The position numbers and the translations under genes were made by a program. Positions 1-8,914 of a DNA stretch of 64,000 bases are shown here, piece after piece. The DNA lies in IMG/VR virus record IMGVR_UViG_3300023444_000001, positions 1 through 64,000 of that record, one strand, 5' to 3'. The DNA comes from a virus. The notes under the pieces were generated by a model. It was given only the letters and a program-made list of their open reading frames with translations. It ran no database searches and was not told the DNA's origin. Each line of letters begins with the position of its first letter. Position 1 is the first letter of the stretch.

Positions 1-1305
1 AACTACTTGTTGAAATTGTCTAACTCCTCTCAAAACTGCCAAAGTACCCGCAGGAGCCTTATGTACACCTCTCGAATCATCAGTTCTTGCTATCAATCCA
101 GCAATATGCCCCATCAAAGGCACATAAGTTTTCCCTTGATTTAATGGGTCTTCAACTTCACCCCAAGGATAAAACAAAGCACCAAAAGATGTTGCATTCA
201 AAGCACCTGCCCATGTCTCTGCATCTGTAACATTGGCTCCAGCCTTAACTGAAACAAGAGCAATACAATCCTTTCTGCTTTCACAATAAGTAAAAAGATC
301 ATTTTGAAGTCCCTGTAAATCTGCATCTGTAGGGCTACCCGAACATGAATGAATATCCGGATCACAAAGAAGTGTTATTGAATCAACAGTATTAAACGCT
401 TGTGTTGTAGCAATAGCCGTACTATGATTCGTTACACTTGGTTGCAAAGTACCATCACTACCTGAAGTAAGAGTGCTTGAACCTACAGCCGGTCTATTTG
501 TAGGAATCGCACTCGCTGAATCTAAATCTGTGGTTACAATATAATTTGAGCCTGTAAGATCATCATTTACTACAGTCTCAACGTAATTTGGAGCAATTTC
601 AAGACCCGATGTTCCCGCTCCTCCCATAGTCAAATATTTCCATTCTTCAACTGTAACATTATTGTACTTGACAATAAGATCAAACTCTTGACTTATCACT
701 GTATTATCAATAGCCTGAGCCGAACTAAGCCCTGAATCTATAGTAATAACATTTGCTGACCTATCTACTGCTACTACAACATGATATTCTGGCCCAGTCT
801 GAAATTCCAAAATACTCCCTGGATAAATTCCTTCAGTTGAAGCAACTGTTATATTTGTATCTCCTATATTTGCCGCAGTACCTGAAATCTTCGTTGAAGC
901 AAGATTACTATTCGCTATATCAACTACAATATTATTCCCCCATGCTCCTCCATTTTTTGCATCAATTTGAAGAGTATTTACTGGAGTTGTAGCCTGATCT
1001 ACAACAGTAACTCCTGCTGTAACTTCATTACCATCTGTAATCCTTAAAACGTAACAACGACTTCCACCATTAGCAAAAAACCCGAAAACTGCATAAGCCA
1101 AATATGATCTTGTATTCCCCCAAGTAAAAAATCCTCCAAAGGTATCCTCAAATTCCTTCCAACTTGTAATAAGAGTTGGAGTACCAACAGGGCCTTTTTT
1201 AGCCCAACCTATAAAAGCCCCAACAGATGTAGCAACTCCCTCAATAGGTCTGGCTCCTAAAGAAACTTCCTCTATAAACACACCTGGATGTTGATATTGA
1301 GCCAT
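1..1305 (-). CDS. Contractile tail sheath protein (C-terminus beyond window)
   Basis: My translation from the ATG at 1305 gives 435 residues without a stop before the left edge, so the gene is partial. The N-terminus (MAQYQHPGVFIEEVSLGARP, then a segment ending VATSVGAFIG) is the classic start of phage tail sheath proteins. Further on, YPWGEVEDP and HIAGLIARTDDSRGVHKAPA match the conserved sheath region where the family reads P..G..AG..ARTD..RGV.KAPA. Family role: the sheath polymerises round the tail tube and contracts to drive infection, so this gene marks the virion as myovirus-like. It starts immediately after the stop of the upstream small gene (TAA then ATG), which implies coupled translation. 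Confidence is high. Confidence 0.96.
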   Translation of the reverse strand, partial: MAQYQHPGVFIEEVSLGARPIEGVATSVGAFIGWAKKGPVGTPTLITSWKEFEDTFGGFFTWGNTRSYLAYAVFGFFANGGSRCYVLRITDGNEVTAGVTVVDQATTPVNTLQIDAKNGGAWGNNIVVDIANSNLASTKISGTAANIGDTNITVASTEGIYPGSILEFQTGPEYHVVVAVDRSANVITIDSGLSSAQAIDNTVISQEFDLIVKYNNVTVEEWKYLTMGGAGTSGLEIAPNYVETVVNDDLTGSNYIVTTDLDSASAIPTNRPAVGSSTLTSGSDGTLQPSVTNHSTAIATTQAFNTVDSITLLCDPDIHSCSGSPTDADLQGLQNDLFTYCESRKDCIALVSVKAGANVTDAETWAGALNATSFGALFYPWGEVEDPLNQGKTYVPLMGHIAGLIARTDDSRGVHKAPAGTLAVLRGVRQFQQVV

Positions 1306-1551
1306 TTACTTCTCCCTCCTCTTTCTATTTTTCTTCAAAACCAATTCCTTATTAGAATCAAAATCTGCATTTTCTACTTTAAGAACTATCAAATCCTTAA
1401 TCCTAACTAATCTTTGAATATTTTCATCTCTAAATTCACTTTCTGATAACTTAACTACTCCTCTAACCGGAAAATAATGATCTTTTTTATCTTTTACTTT
1501 AATAGAAATTGCAAAATTTCTTCTGTTCTTACAATAATAAAATTTTCTCAT
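1306..1551 (-). CDS. Small basic hypothetical protein upstream of tail sheath
   Basis: 81 residues, very rich in Lys and Arg at the C-terminus (LVLKKNRKRREK). I recognise no domain. It sits between the tail terminator-like gene and the sheath gene, with its stop codon touching the sheath start, so it is probably co-translated with the sheath. A tail assembly or structural role is suggested by position only. Confidence 0.7.
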   Translation of the reverse strand: MRKFYYCKNRRNFAISIKVKDKKDHYFPVRGVVKLSESEFRDENIQRLVRIKDLIVLKVENADFDSNKELVLKKNRKRREK

Positions 1552-1564
1552 TTATTCACCCCCA

Positions 1565-2584
1565 TTACGGAAAATTCGTCCAAGGAGGGCCAGAAACTTC
1601 TGAAATTTCTATAATAGCAGTTTTAGCCAATTTCTTTGTTACTGGTACAGGTGAAATCATTTCTGTCTCTATTGAATACCCCAATATTTTTCTTAAAATT
1701 CGCTTTTCCCCAAGAATATCTGCATTTCTAAAATTCACCATTTCAACATTATAAGTCTCTCCTCCAAATCGAATATAACTAAATGCCGGAAGTCTTGTCA
1801 ATACCTGACCTAAAATATCATCCAAATTAGCCTGATATAAACTATAAATCTGAAATTCATAATTCAAATCAAATGCCTCTGGAAAATTTCTTACCTCTAC
1901 ATCTGAAGTAGAAAAATTTTCCAATATATTATCCACATCATCTCTCTCCAAATTAGAACTCATATCAAGCATAAAAATAGAAATTGCCGGATAAATTTCC
2001 TCCTTAAATTCTTCTTCAGGTGGAGCAATATGAACTGGAACTAAAATTCTCTCTTTATTTCCACTGGAATAATTATCATAATATATATCCCCAAGAACAC
2101 TAAGTAATTCCCTATTTACATCTTTCAAAAATTCATGCTTTACCCCAATAATTTCATCTATCCATAATCTAACTCTTTCTGAAGTCAAAATTGTAAATCG
2201 TAACTTTGTAATCCCATTTATAGTTGAATCTAAAATATCCCCCAAATAAAATCTCCTATGCTCCCACCAATTCACAGAATACAAATCAACCAGAAATTCA
2301 TTCTCCGTCGGATCAACTTTCCCAAATCCAAATTTAATTAAAGCCGTATCTCCAAAGCCCTTTTTTGTACCTCTAATCCAAAATCTTACTTCATCCATCT
2401 CTGATAAATCAACAGAATCAGAAAGAGTCTTATCTATAATAACTCCATTCGATCCCGCTGATATATTCAAATAATTTGATCCAATACCTTCTTTCTTTTG
2501 AAAAGTATCTACCGAAATTGTAACTAAACTTGGATCAGAAACCGTCCAAACAGAATCCATTGTATCCAAAAGAATTTCACTCAT
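1565..2584 (-). CDS. Putative tail terminator/neck protein with N-terminal jelly-roll-like domain
   Basis: 339 residues. Residues about 1-145 look like a beta-rich carbohydrate-binding or concanavalin-like sandwich (SVDLSEMDEVRFWIRG, RFYLGDI, RLWIDEI). Residues about 150-300 look like the small alpha/beta fold of tail terminator proteins: a helix containing LLSVLGDIYYDNYSSGNKERI, then paired strands and a helix ending in VLTRLPAF. The gene directly precedes the sheath block and its start overlaps the stop of the upstream gene by 4 bases, the place expected for a tail terminator in contractile-tailed phages. The assignment rests on position and secondary-structure feel, not a clear motif. Confidence 0.5.
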   Translation of the reverse strand: MSEILLDTMDSVWTVSDPSLVTISVDTFQKKEGIGSNYLNISAGSNGVIIDKTLSDSVDLSEMDEVRFWIRGTKKGFGDTALIKFGFGKVDPTENEFLVDLYSVNWWEHRRFYLGDILDSTINGITKLRFTILTSERVRLWIDEIIGVKHEFLKDVNRELLSVLGDIYYDNYSSGNKERILVPVHIAPPEEEFKEEIYPAISIFMLDMSSNLERDDVDNILENFSTSDVEVRNFPEAFDLNYEFQIYSLYQANLDDILGQVLTRLPAFSYIRFGGETYNVEMVNFRNADILGEKRILRKILGYSIETEMISPVPVTKKLAKTAIIEISEVSGPPWTNFP

Positions 2585-3069
2585 TTTTTCATACTACTCA
2601 AGAAAATTCCAACTTCAGTCTTTATCTTCGGAATTTCTTTCAACATTTGCCTTGCCGCTGGACCAAACAAAGGTCTTGGAGGTAAATGCTTTGTGGGATC
2701 ACCATGTTCAAGTAATTCTGCTAATTGCTCCATAGTTTTTCCACTCGACTTATGTTTTGCTTTTGTTGCTCCTGCAAATACAACCCCTTTACGAATTTGA
2801 ATAATTCTTAATTTCCTCTTAAACTCTCCTGTTGCTACCCATATACGAGGATCAAGCCCCATTTTCTTTTTCATTGCTTTCCACATAGGAGACAGGAGAG
2901 GAATATCAGAGGGCTGTTCATCAATTCTTTTTCTAACTAACTCAAGATACTTCGTTGAAGAGTGATATAAAAACATCTTATCCGCAATAGAAATATTTCT
3001 CGAATATCCTCTTAAATAAGATGGAAAATCTTTCCACCCCATTCCTGAAATTTTCATTCCAATATTCAT
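2581..3069 (-). CDS. HK97 gp10/GpS-like tail completion protein
   Basis: 162 residues. The segment LAELLEHGDPTKHLPPRPLF resembles the conserved end of phage virion morphogenesis and HK97-gp10-like proteins, where a gly-rich turn is followed by PPRPF and a long C-terminal helix. The N-terminal half is basic and helical. It lies in a run of four overlapping genes (ATGA-type overlaps) between capsid/neck genes and the sheath, as expected for head-tail completion. Function is inferred from this motif and position. Confidence 0.65.
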   Translation of the reverse strand: MNIGMKISGMGWKDFPSYLRGYSRNISIADKMFLYHSSTKYLELVRKRIDEQPSDIPLLSPMWKAMKKKMGLDPRIWVATGEFKRKLRIIQIRKGVVFAGATKAKHKSSGKTMEQLAELLEHGDPTKHLPPRPLFGPAARQMLKEIPKIKTEVGIFLSSMKK

Positions 3070-3500
3070 AGCCCTGGGCTTACCTTTTTTGCAAAAATTT
3101 TAATTGTAACATCATTGTCTAACATCTTAGTAAATCCTACTTTAACAATATCATATCTTTTACCATTAAAAATCAAACAATCTTTTTCCCAATGATCTAA
3201 ATTTATTTCTCTTTTTTCTATCTCCTGATTAGTAGTGGAAACCATTAAATCTACGTCAACTGAAAGCCCCACCAATTTTAATTCTTCTGAAGATGGAGTC
3301 TCTGTAATTACACCTCTAAATGTTCTTCCAGAATGAAAACTCTTCCTTAAACTTTCAGAATAAACACCATCTTCTTCAGATGTTTCAGAATCAAATTTTT
3401 GATATTCTACATCTCCACCAAACAAGTACAAAACAGTGTTCAATTTTGATATAAGGGTCTTTGGACCAAAATACCCACTAAGTTTATTTCCATAACTCAT
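3066..3500 (-). CDS. Putative head closure (stopper)-like protein
   Basis: 144 residues, mostly beta. After an N-terminal helix there are strands ending with DLMVSTTNQEI and a LIFNGKRYDIVKVGFTKML segment. This resembles phage head-closure/neck barrels, in which a strand carrying 'G..Y.I..V' lies near the C-terminus. It overlaps the next gene by 4 bases and belongs to the neck cluster. No decisive motif is visible, so the call is tentative. Confidence 0.5.
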   Translation of the reverse strand: MSYGNKLSGYFGPKTLISKLNTVLYLFGGDVEYQKFDSETSEEDGVYSESLRKSFHSGRTFRGVITETPSSEELKLVGLSVDVDLMVSTTNQEIEKREINLDHWEKDCLIFNGKRYDIVKVGFTKMLDNDVTIKIFAKKVSPGL

Positions 3501-3799
3501 CCTACCCTACACTTTACTAAAAGAGTAGACTCAAATGAATTTTCTCCCGAGGTATATCTAAAATACACAGTATAATCCTCATTCTCTGTCATATTATAAA
3601 TTGTAACAGACACTATATTTTCTACCAAATTTGGAATACCTTTAATAACAGTCGCAGATACATCAACTCCAGAAGAATCTAATACTACAACATCATCTAA
3701 AACTGGAGTCTCACCATATCCAACATTTTCCCCAATATCAATAGACAACAAATGAGTCTCATTGGGACTTATCCTATGAATCTCAGGAATAACTCTCAT
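3497..3799 (-). CDS. Hypothetical beta-rich structural protein
   Basis: 100 residues. The pattern resembles a single Ig-like/IPT or Big-type sandwich: PEIHRISPNETHLLSI, then DVSATVIKG, then YTVYFRYTSGENSF. No catalytic residues are apparent. Its position between a virion protein and the head-closure candidate suggests a small decoration or tail-associated protein. Start and stop overlap neighbouring genes by a few bases, supporting operon membership. Confidence 0.6.
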   Translation of the reverse strand: MRVIPEIHRISPNETHLLSIDIGENVGYGETPVLDDVVVLDSSGVDVSATVIKGIPNLVENIVSVTIYNMTENEDYTVYFRYTSGENSFESTLLVKCRVG

Positions 3800-3802
3800 C
3801 TA

Positions 3803-4303
3803 TTAGGCTCCAAGAAATGTTATTTCCCAATCTACTTGAAGTGTATCAGAAGTTGTAACATTTACAGCCGTAGAAAATAACCCACGAGCCATACAGTCAC
3901 CAGCCGCATGAGTTGCACTATTTATCAAAGCCGCTTCAATTATACCTGTTGCATTCAAATCTCCTGCCTCAAAAGAAGCCCTATACTGAACCACATTATC
4001 ATCAGTCAAACCCCAAGTTCCTTTCAACTTCGGATACCCTGTATCCAATATCTCAGGAATCCCAGTAACTGCAATAACCCCTGTATCCGCTTTTGATGGA
4101 GCAGTATTTGATGTTCCAACTTCCAAATAACTAATCATAGCCCTTGCATCAGTAGCACTCATATGATCTGCAATCAAAGCGTCTCCTTGATCTACAACCA
4201 AATTATTTGACCATCCAGTATCCTCTTTTAAGTTTCCTTCTTTATCAAATACTCTTGCTCTCAATCGACCAAAAATTTTAATTTCACTCATTATAGAAAC
4301 CAT
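3803..4303 (-). CDS. Putative virion structural protein (tail or decoration)
   Basis: 166 residues. It opens with a beta-hairpin style sequence (IKIFGRLRARVFDKEGNL followed by DTGWSNNLVVDQG) and continues with a Gly/Thr/Ala-rich region ending SDTLQVDWEITFLGA. This architecture is common in small phage structural proteins that follow capsid or fibre genes. An AGGAGG ribosome binding site lies 5-6 bases upstream of the ATG at 4303. The exact role is unknown. Confidence 0.6.
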   Translation of the reverse strand: MVSIMSEIKIFGRLRARVFDKEGNLKEDTGWSNNLVVDQGDALIADHMSATDARAMISYLEVGTSNTAPSKADTGVIAVTGIPEILDTGYPKLKGTWGLTDDNVVQYRASFEAGDLNATGIIEAALINSATHAAGDCMARGLFSTAVNVTTSDTLQVDWEITFLGA

Positions 4304-4314
4304 AAATTCCTCCT

Positions 4315-4554
4315 TTACTTCAACTTTTTAGGAATTATACAAAAGAACTTAAAACCATCTTTTTTTGCCATATACTTATAATCCCCAGAAGGTCTCTTAT
4401 TTGGAGACTTATTAGCACAAAAATCCATTAAATTTGCCTGAAAAAACTCTGGAGAAACTTGAATTGCATATCCTTTATCCTCTACAATCCCTTCAGGTAA
4501 ATTAACTTTTGCTTCCTTCTTTTGAAGCAAAAATTTTTCAAAGTCTTTATTCAC
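4315..4554 (-). CDS. Small hypothetical protein, GTG start
   Basis: 79 residues from a GTG at 4554. An upstream ATG at 4578 exists in frame, but the AGGAGG ribosome binding site lies just before the GTG and inside the longer reading, so the GTG is preferred. That also removes the overlap with the repeat protein gene, which stops at 4556. The protein is Lys-rich with an aromatic C-terminus (KDGFKFFCIIPKKLK). No family is recognised. Confidence 0.6.
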   Translation of the reverse strand: MNKDFEKFLLQKKEAKVNLPEGIVEDKGYAIQVSPEFFQANLMDFCANKSPNKRPSGDYKYMAKKDGFKFFCIIPKKLK

Positions 4555-4555
4555 T

Positions 4556-6661
4556 TTACCCTCCTTTTCTAACCACAAAATTCAAAGTTCTCTTAACAAC
4601 ACGAAATAACAAATTTTCTTTCTCACTTACAAAATTCAAAATCCTTCTCTGAGAAGAAAAGAAATAAAGTATAACCTTTTCTATTCCCCTCAAACCCGCA
4701 GAAACAATATCCGAAATTCCGACTAAATCAACAATTTGTCGAAAAAATGTCCCTGTTTTAATCAAACTATCTTGAACATTTACCCCATCAAAAATCACTT
4801 GATGAATCATTCCTAATGAAGCATTAACCCAATCACTAATTCCAACTGTTTCAACCTCACTTCTTACAAAATTTACTCCCCTTGAAATTAAGTCACTCAC
4901 TCCAACAGAATCAATAATATTCCGAGAAAATGATTCTACTCTAACAAATATATCAGATATTCCAACTAAATCTACTAATTGCCTAAAAAAGGAGCCAACC
5001 TTATTTACAGAATCAGTAATATTCAAAGTATCAATAATACTTCGACTTAACATACCAATTTTAGAAACCATATCCGTAATTCCAACTACATCAAAAATAT
5101 TTCTTAAAAAAGCAACTTGTCTTGAAACTATATCTGATATAGAAACTGAATCCCCTAATTGCTTAAAGAATGTTCCAGTTCTTAAAACTATATCCGATAT
5201 TGAAACTGAATCTCCAATAAATCTAACAAATACCCCGAAAAAATTCAAATTATCGGAAATACTTTCTTGGTCATACAAATTTCTCAATTTATAAACCTGA
5301 TTGGAAACAGTATCTGTAATAGAAATAGAATCTATTTTACTTCTAAAAAAAATTCCTACTTTATAAACATTATCTGTAATTCCAACCGAATTTACAAGCG
5401 ACCTTATAAATGCTTCTACATTTGATACTATATCACTCACTCCAACAGAATCTATTAAGGTTCTAACTAATCCTCTACTTTGACTCATTAAATCAGTTAT
5501 ACCAATAGAATCAAAAATTTCTCGAACAAAAGAACTACTCTTTGAAACTACATCAGTTATTCCAACAGAATCAATAATATTCCGCAAAAAAGATTCTACC
5601 ACAAAAATAGAATCTGTAATATTTACACTTTCACTAAAATTCCGAAAAAATACTCCTATTTTAGAAACTACATCTGTAATACCTACATTATCTGCTAAAC
5701 TCCTTGCAAAGACACCTATATTTGTCATTATGTCCGATATAGATACTGTATCTGCTAAACTTACTGCTATGCCTTCTGATAAAGATACCATATCTGTAAC
5801 TCCAGCAGAATCAAAAATAGACTTAATAAAATTTCCTCCTTTACTCAATACATCACTTATTCCAAGTGAATCTACAGCAAGTTTCTTATATGTCGCCATT
5901 TTATTCATATTATCATTTATTCCAACAGATTCCGTAAGTAATTTACTATACGTTCCAATCCTATTCATACTATCAGATACTCCAACAGAATCACTTACTT
6001 TAGAAAAAGTTTTTCCACCAAACCAACTTGAATTTGATCCTTCAATAAGATCATAATTAAATCTTCCATACATAGTCGAAGTAAAACTTACAAACCCAAA
6101 TCCCATTTTACCAGCAGATACGCCATAAGTATTTTGTACAAAATTTGAAGCAATAACATTGCCATCTATTCTAAACTCTGCTCCTCCAGCAGAAGTATCA
6201 CCACCTTTATACCAACACTCCAATCTATACCAATGATCTGACTCTAAATCATAAGGATAAAAAGTATTGATAAATTGCGTTCCAAATCTATCCCAAGCCT
6301 GACATCTAACTCTATAACCTTGCCCTGAAACCCCAGTTCTTCCAAAACCTATAGTTGCAAAAACTACCGCTCCACTTGTCTCTATTTGTAACAAATTTCC
6401 AACATTTACTGCTGATTGCTGAAAGTATGTTGACGATGAATACTTAAAATAAAACCTATAATAAGAACTTACTTGACTTGCAAAACCAGCCCCTAAATAC
6501 CCAGAAACATTGTTCTCACTTCCTAATTTTTCTACTTGAAATCCATACGACCCATCTACAGCAATAGCAGGATATGTAAGCACTACTCCTGGATCATATA
6601 CTTCAGTACTAAAACTTCCTTTATTCTGACTTTCAAAACTTTCAGAGAAAAAAGTCGCCAT
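4556..6661 (-). CDS. Repeat-rich adhesin/fibre-like protein with LamG-like head
   Basis: 701 residues. Residues 1-215 look like a concanavalin/LamG-type jelly roll (SYGFQVEKLG, YYRFYFKYSS, HWYRLECWYKGG, AEFRIDGNVIAS), a fold used for glycan binding. Residues 223-663 are 22 consecutive units of 20 residues (one unit of 21) of the form xDSVGITDxVSxxxxFxRxx. The last 38 residues are basic and aromatic. No signal peptide is seen. The gene sits between the endolysin and small structural genes, so a tail fibre, head fibre or host-surface adhesin is the likely role. The repeat array would form an extended stalk placing the lectin-like domain away from the virion. This is inference from architecture. 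Confidence 0.8.
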   Translation of the reverse strand: MATFFSESFESQNKGSFSTEVYDPGVVLTYPAIAVDGSYGFQVEKLGSENNVSGYLGAGFASQVSSYYRFYFKYSSSTYFQQSAVNVGNLLQIETSGAVVFATIGFGRTGVSGQGYRVRCQAWDRFGTQFINTFYPYDLESDHWYRLECWYKGGDTSAGGAEFRIDGNVIASNFVQNTYGVSAGKMGFGFVSFTSTMYGRFNYDLIEGSNSSWFGGKTFSKVSDSVGVSDSMNRIGTYSKLLTESVGINDNMNKMATYKKLAVDSLGISDVLSKGGNFIKSIFDSAGVTDMVSLSEGIAVSLADTVSISDIMTNIGVFARSLADNVGITDVVSKIGVFFRNFSESVNITDSIFVVESFLRNIIDSVGITDVVSKSSSFVREIFDSIGITDLMSQSRGLVRTLIDSVGVSDIVSNVEAFIRSLVNSVGITDNVYKVGIFFRSKIDSISITDTVSNQVYKLRNLYDQESISDNLNFFGVFVRFIGDSVSISDIVLRTGTFFKQLGDSVSISDIVSRQVAFLRNIFDVVGITDMVSKIGMLSRSIIDTLNITDSVNKVGSFFRQLVDLVGISDIFVRVESFSRNIIDSVGVSDLISRGVNFVRSEVETVGISDWVNASLGMIHQVIFDGVNVQDSLIKTGTFFRQIVDLVGISDIVSAGLRGIEKVILYFFSSQRRILNFVSEKENLLFRVVKRTLNFVVRKGG
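4673..5995 (-). repeat. 22 tandem 60-bp coding repeats
   Basis: The 22 units run without interruption at a strict 60-base period; one unit is 63 bases. On the given strand they show as recurring CCAACAGAATC and ATATCNGNNAT blocks. Units differ at many codons, so this is an old, diverged array. The most constant residues are D-S-V-G-I-[ST]-D at positions 2-8 and an aromatic plus Arg near position 15-18. Confidence 0.9.
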
Positions 6662-6665
6662 TCAC

Positions 6666-7193
6666 CTATCCAAGTATAGACTTATAAGCCCAATTAGAAA
6701 AAGCATCTAAATCCACATAACCTCTTTTCAAAACTATACGAAACTCATTCATATCAAAATATGGATCAATCTTTTTAGAATCAACCTCCTTATGCCCTAA
6801 AACAGAATCAATACTTATTAAATATAATTCCACTCTAACTAAATAAGCACACATAATCAATGCTGACCAAATCTGTTTCGGTGTAGGATATACCTCCGGA
6901 GTTGAAATTAAACATATTCCAATACTATTTTCATTATAACCCAAAGCATGAGCACCAACCTCTCCTAAAAAGTCGTATGGATTATCGTTCAAGTCTCTTC
7001 CAGGCATAATCAAACCATCAAGACTTGAATCATAACGTTTTTTTCTCCAATCATCTTTTGTTAAAAATCCATTTCCTATAACAGCATTATATCCTATATC
7101 TTTCCATCCTCTTTCTAAATGCCATCTTCTAATAGTCTTAACATCACCAAACTCTGATGCAGACCCATGCAATATAATTTCATTTTTTTCCAT
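6666..7193 (-). CDS. Endolysin: N-acetylmuramoyl-L-alanine amidase (amidase_2/T7 lysozyme type)
   Basis: 175 residues. The protein matches the zinc amidase fold that cuts the amide between MurNAc and L-Ala in peptidoglycan. Visible ligands and catalytic residues: H9 in IILHGSAS, Y35 in GWKDIGYNAVIG, H134 in LGHKEVD, K141 and D143 in KKIDPYFD. D143 takes the place of the third zinc ligand (Cys in T7 lysozyme), as in many relatives. No signal peptide is present, so release would depend on a holin. The start overlaps the stop of the next small membrane protein gene, forming a lysis cassette with the two genes upstream. Confidence 0.92.
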   Translation of the reverse strand: MEKNEIILHGSASEFGDVKTIRRWHLERGWKDIGYNAVIGNGFLTKDDWRKKRYDSSLDGLIMPGRDLNDNPYDFLGEVGAHALGYNENSIGICLISTPEVYPTPKQIWSALIMCAYLVRVELYLISIDSVLGHKEVDSKKIDPYFDMNEFRIVLKRGYVDLDAFSNWAYKSILG

Positions 7194-7383
7194 TAGTCTT
7201 TATCTTTGCTCTTCCCCAGATATAAGCACACACCGGGGCCAAGGCGCCGGTGAATACCGCATCGAGTTTGCCAAGCATCGCCAGATGGTAATACATCCAG
7301 ACGATCACAGCCGTGAAGATAGTCTCCGTGGAGAATAGACGCTGTACACGGCCTTGTATCCATTGACTCCATGTTTCTCGCAT
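7180..7383 (-). CDS. Small two-helix membrane protein, candidate holin
   Basis: 67 residues. Two hydrophobic stretches are visible (FTAVIVWMYYHLAML and VFTGALAPVCAYIWG), separated by a short polar turn and flanked by basic residues, which is the size and layout of a class II-type holin. A strong ribosome binding site (AGGAGG) precedes the ATG. It overlaps the endolysin start by 14 bases. Base composition is much richer in G+C than the surrounding genes, suggesting recent acquisition. Holin identity is inferred from position and topology. Confidence 0.65.
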   Translation of the reverse strand: MRETWSQWIQGRVQRLFSTETIFTAVIVWMYYHLAMLGKLDAVFTGALAPVCAYIWGRAKIKTNGKK

Positions 7384-7386
7384 TTC

Positions 7387-7614
7387 TTACCTCCTATCAT
7401 TATTCAAAGTATCAAGTTTCCGCTCGATTCGTTCCAGACGACTTTTCATATCTTGAGCCATCTCATCAAATTGATCTCGTGATACATAACGCTCATCACA
7501 ACCCTCAGCACGACGTTCGATATTACGGAGTCTATAGCCCATCACCTGATAGGAGCCCCAGAAGCCCAAGATCACTGCACCGAAGGTCATTGCTGCTGGT
7601 AGATACTCGTACAT
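7387..7614 (-). CDS. Membrane-anchored coiled-coil protein, lysis-associated
   Basis: 75 residues. An N-terminal transmembrane segment (LPAAMTFGAVILGFWGSYQV) is followed by a charged heptad-like helix (FDEMAQDMKSRLERIERKLD). This layout occurs in holin partners or inner-membrane spanin-like proteins. It lies directly before the holin candidate and shares its GC-rich composition. The exact role is uncertain. Confidence 0.6.
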   Translation of the reverse strand: MYEYLPAAMTFGAVILGFWGSYQVMGYRLRNIERRAEGCDERYVSRDQFDEMAQDMKSRLERIERKLDTLNNDRR

Positions 7615-7632
7615 ACCTTCTAATCCTCCCTA

Positions 7633-8694
7633 TTACAAAACAGTAACTTCAATCTCATTGGATTGAACTAACAAATCAGATGAAACAACTGTCGAGGTAT
7701 TCCAAGTCCACATCTTGTAAAAATAACTTCCAGAACTTAAACCTGTATCTACATATTCAATAACTCTTGGATCACTTACCACTTTTATTAAATCATTATC
7801 TCTTGTAACACCAGAACTTTGGCTCCTGTAAATTTCATGTTTCAAAAAATCATAATCTGAAATTTTCTGCCATAACAAAGTAACATCTGATCCTGAAACA
7901 CTTCCGCTTAAAACCATCTTAGTTGGAGCCAAAACAACTCCTCTTGGCTTAAATACCTGATGTAATCTATCCCAAATAATCAACTGAGAATCAACTACAT
8001 GACCTCTACCAGCCCCTTCAAAATATCTCTCCTTATATTCTGATGCTAACTCAAGCCATGACTTGAAGGGACTATCCAACCCGGATTCAGAAATAGATAA
8101 ATCTCCTCCAGACGTAGAATAAGAACTTCCATGCAATCCTTCTCCTTCTTCATTCGACACTGAAGAAAATTCATCTAATTCTTCTGCTGACCGTAATTGG
8201 GCCATAAAAGCCGAAGCCAAAAAAACAATAAGATATTCATACTTAGCAGGTAAAGTTGCTATTTGATATTCTCCATCATTAAAAACGTTCAAAGCATCAT
8301 TTATTGCCTGCAAATAAACTGCATCCTCAAACAAATGCTTTGTGAATAAAAAAGCATCTTTTCCAAGACAATCTAATTCCTCAACAGGAATCAATTCAAG
8401 AGAAGACGTAGAAGAAAATACTTTTCTATTTCTTTGTGCTAAATAACCATCAACTGAATTTATCGCTAAAACTAATTCTCCAAGAGTATCATAATTGACA
8501 TCTGCAAGAGAATAATTCAAATCTACTATTGAGCCTCCAATAACTGACGTAACAAAATATCCATCGGATGTAATTTTAACTGTAGCCTTTGATGCCCCTC
8601 TCGAATCAACTTTAACAGAAATAGCGGATATTTCTGTTTCAATATCCGCTATTTTCCGTCTTACCCGTGAAATCAGATCGGCTTGATCCGCCAT
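7633..8694 (-). CDS. Putative head-tail adaptor protein with C-terminal FN3 domain
   Basis: 353 residues. The first residues (DLISRVRRKIADIE) resemble the N-terminal helix of phage neck/adaptor proteins. A central helical stretch includes YEYLIVFLASAFMAQLRSAEE. Residues about 255-353 form a fibronectin type III-like domain (APTKMVLSGSVSGSDVTLLW, HEIYRSQSSG, GLSSGSYFYKMWTWN). FN3 domains on phage structural proteins are thought to help bind host surface glycans. The start overlaps the upstream small gene by 56 bases. The adaptor role is inferred. Confidence 0.6.
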   Translation of the reverse strand: MADQADLISRVRRKIADIETEISAISVKVDSRGASKATVKITSDGYFVTSVIGGSIVDLNYSLADVNYDTLGELVLAINSVDGYLAQRNRKVFSSTSSLELIPVEELDCLGKDAFLFTKHLFEDAVYLQAINDALNVFNDGEYQIATLPAKYEYLIVFLASAFMAQLRSAEELDEFSSVSNEEGEGLHGSSYSTSGGDLSISESGLDSPFKSWLELASEYKERYFEGAGRGHVVDSQLIIWDRLHQVFKPRGVVLAPTKMVLSGSVSGSDVTLLWQKISDYDFLKHEIYRSQSSGVTRDNDLIKVVSDPRVIEYVDTGLSSGSYFYKMWTWNTSTVVSSDLLVQSNEIEVTVL

Positions 8695-8908
8695 TTATTT
8701 GTTCCTTCGACTTAAAACCCATACCCATATTTAATGCTTCAGAAGAAAGGTTTTCCAAACGTTCTTTTCTTTTCTTCTCTAAAAATCTTTTAATTTTATC
8801 TGTCATAAATCCACTCTTTGGAACTCCAAATTTAATGGCCTCTTTTTGAAACCGTTGCTGTTGAAATTTATCTAATCCCTTCGGTTTCATAAAAGAAAAT
8901 TTATTCAT
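8639..8908 (-). CDS. Small basic hypothetical protein
   Basis: 89 residues, rich in Lys, Arg and Gln (FQQQRFQKEAIKFG, RFLEKKRKERLENL), so probably helical and nucleic-acid or capsid associated. A GAGG ribosome binding site precedes the ATG. Its C-terminus overlaps the adaptor-like gene in another frame. No family is recognised. Confidence 0.6.
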   Translation of the reverse strand: MNKFSFMKPKGLDKFQQQRFQKEAIKFGVPKSGFMTDKIKRFLEKKRKERLENLSSEALNMGMGFKSKEQINGGSSRSDFTGKTENSGY

Positions 8909-8914
8909 CTTCTA

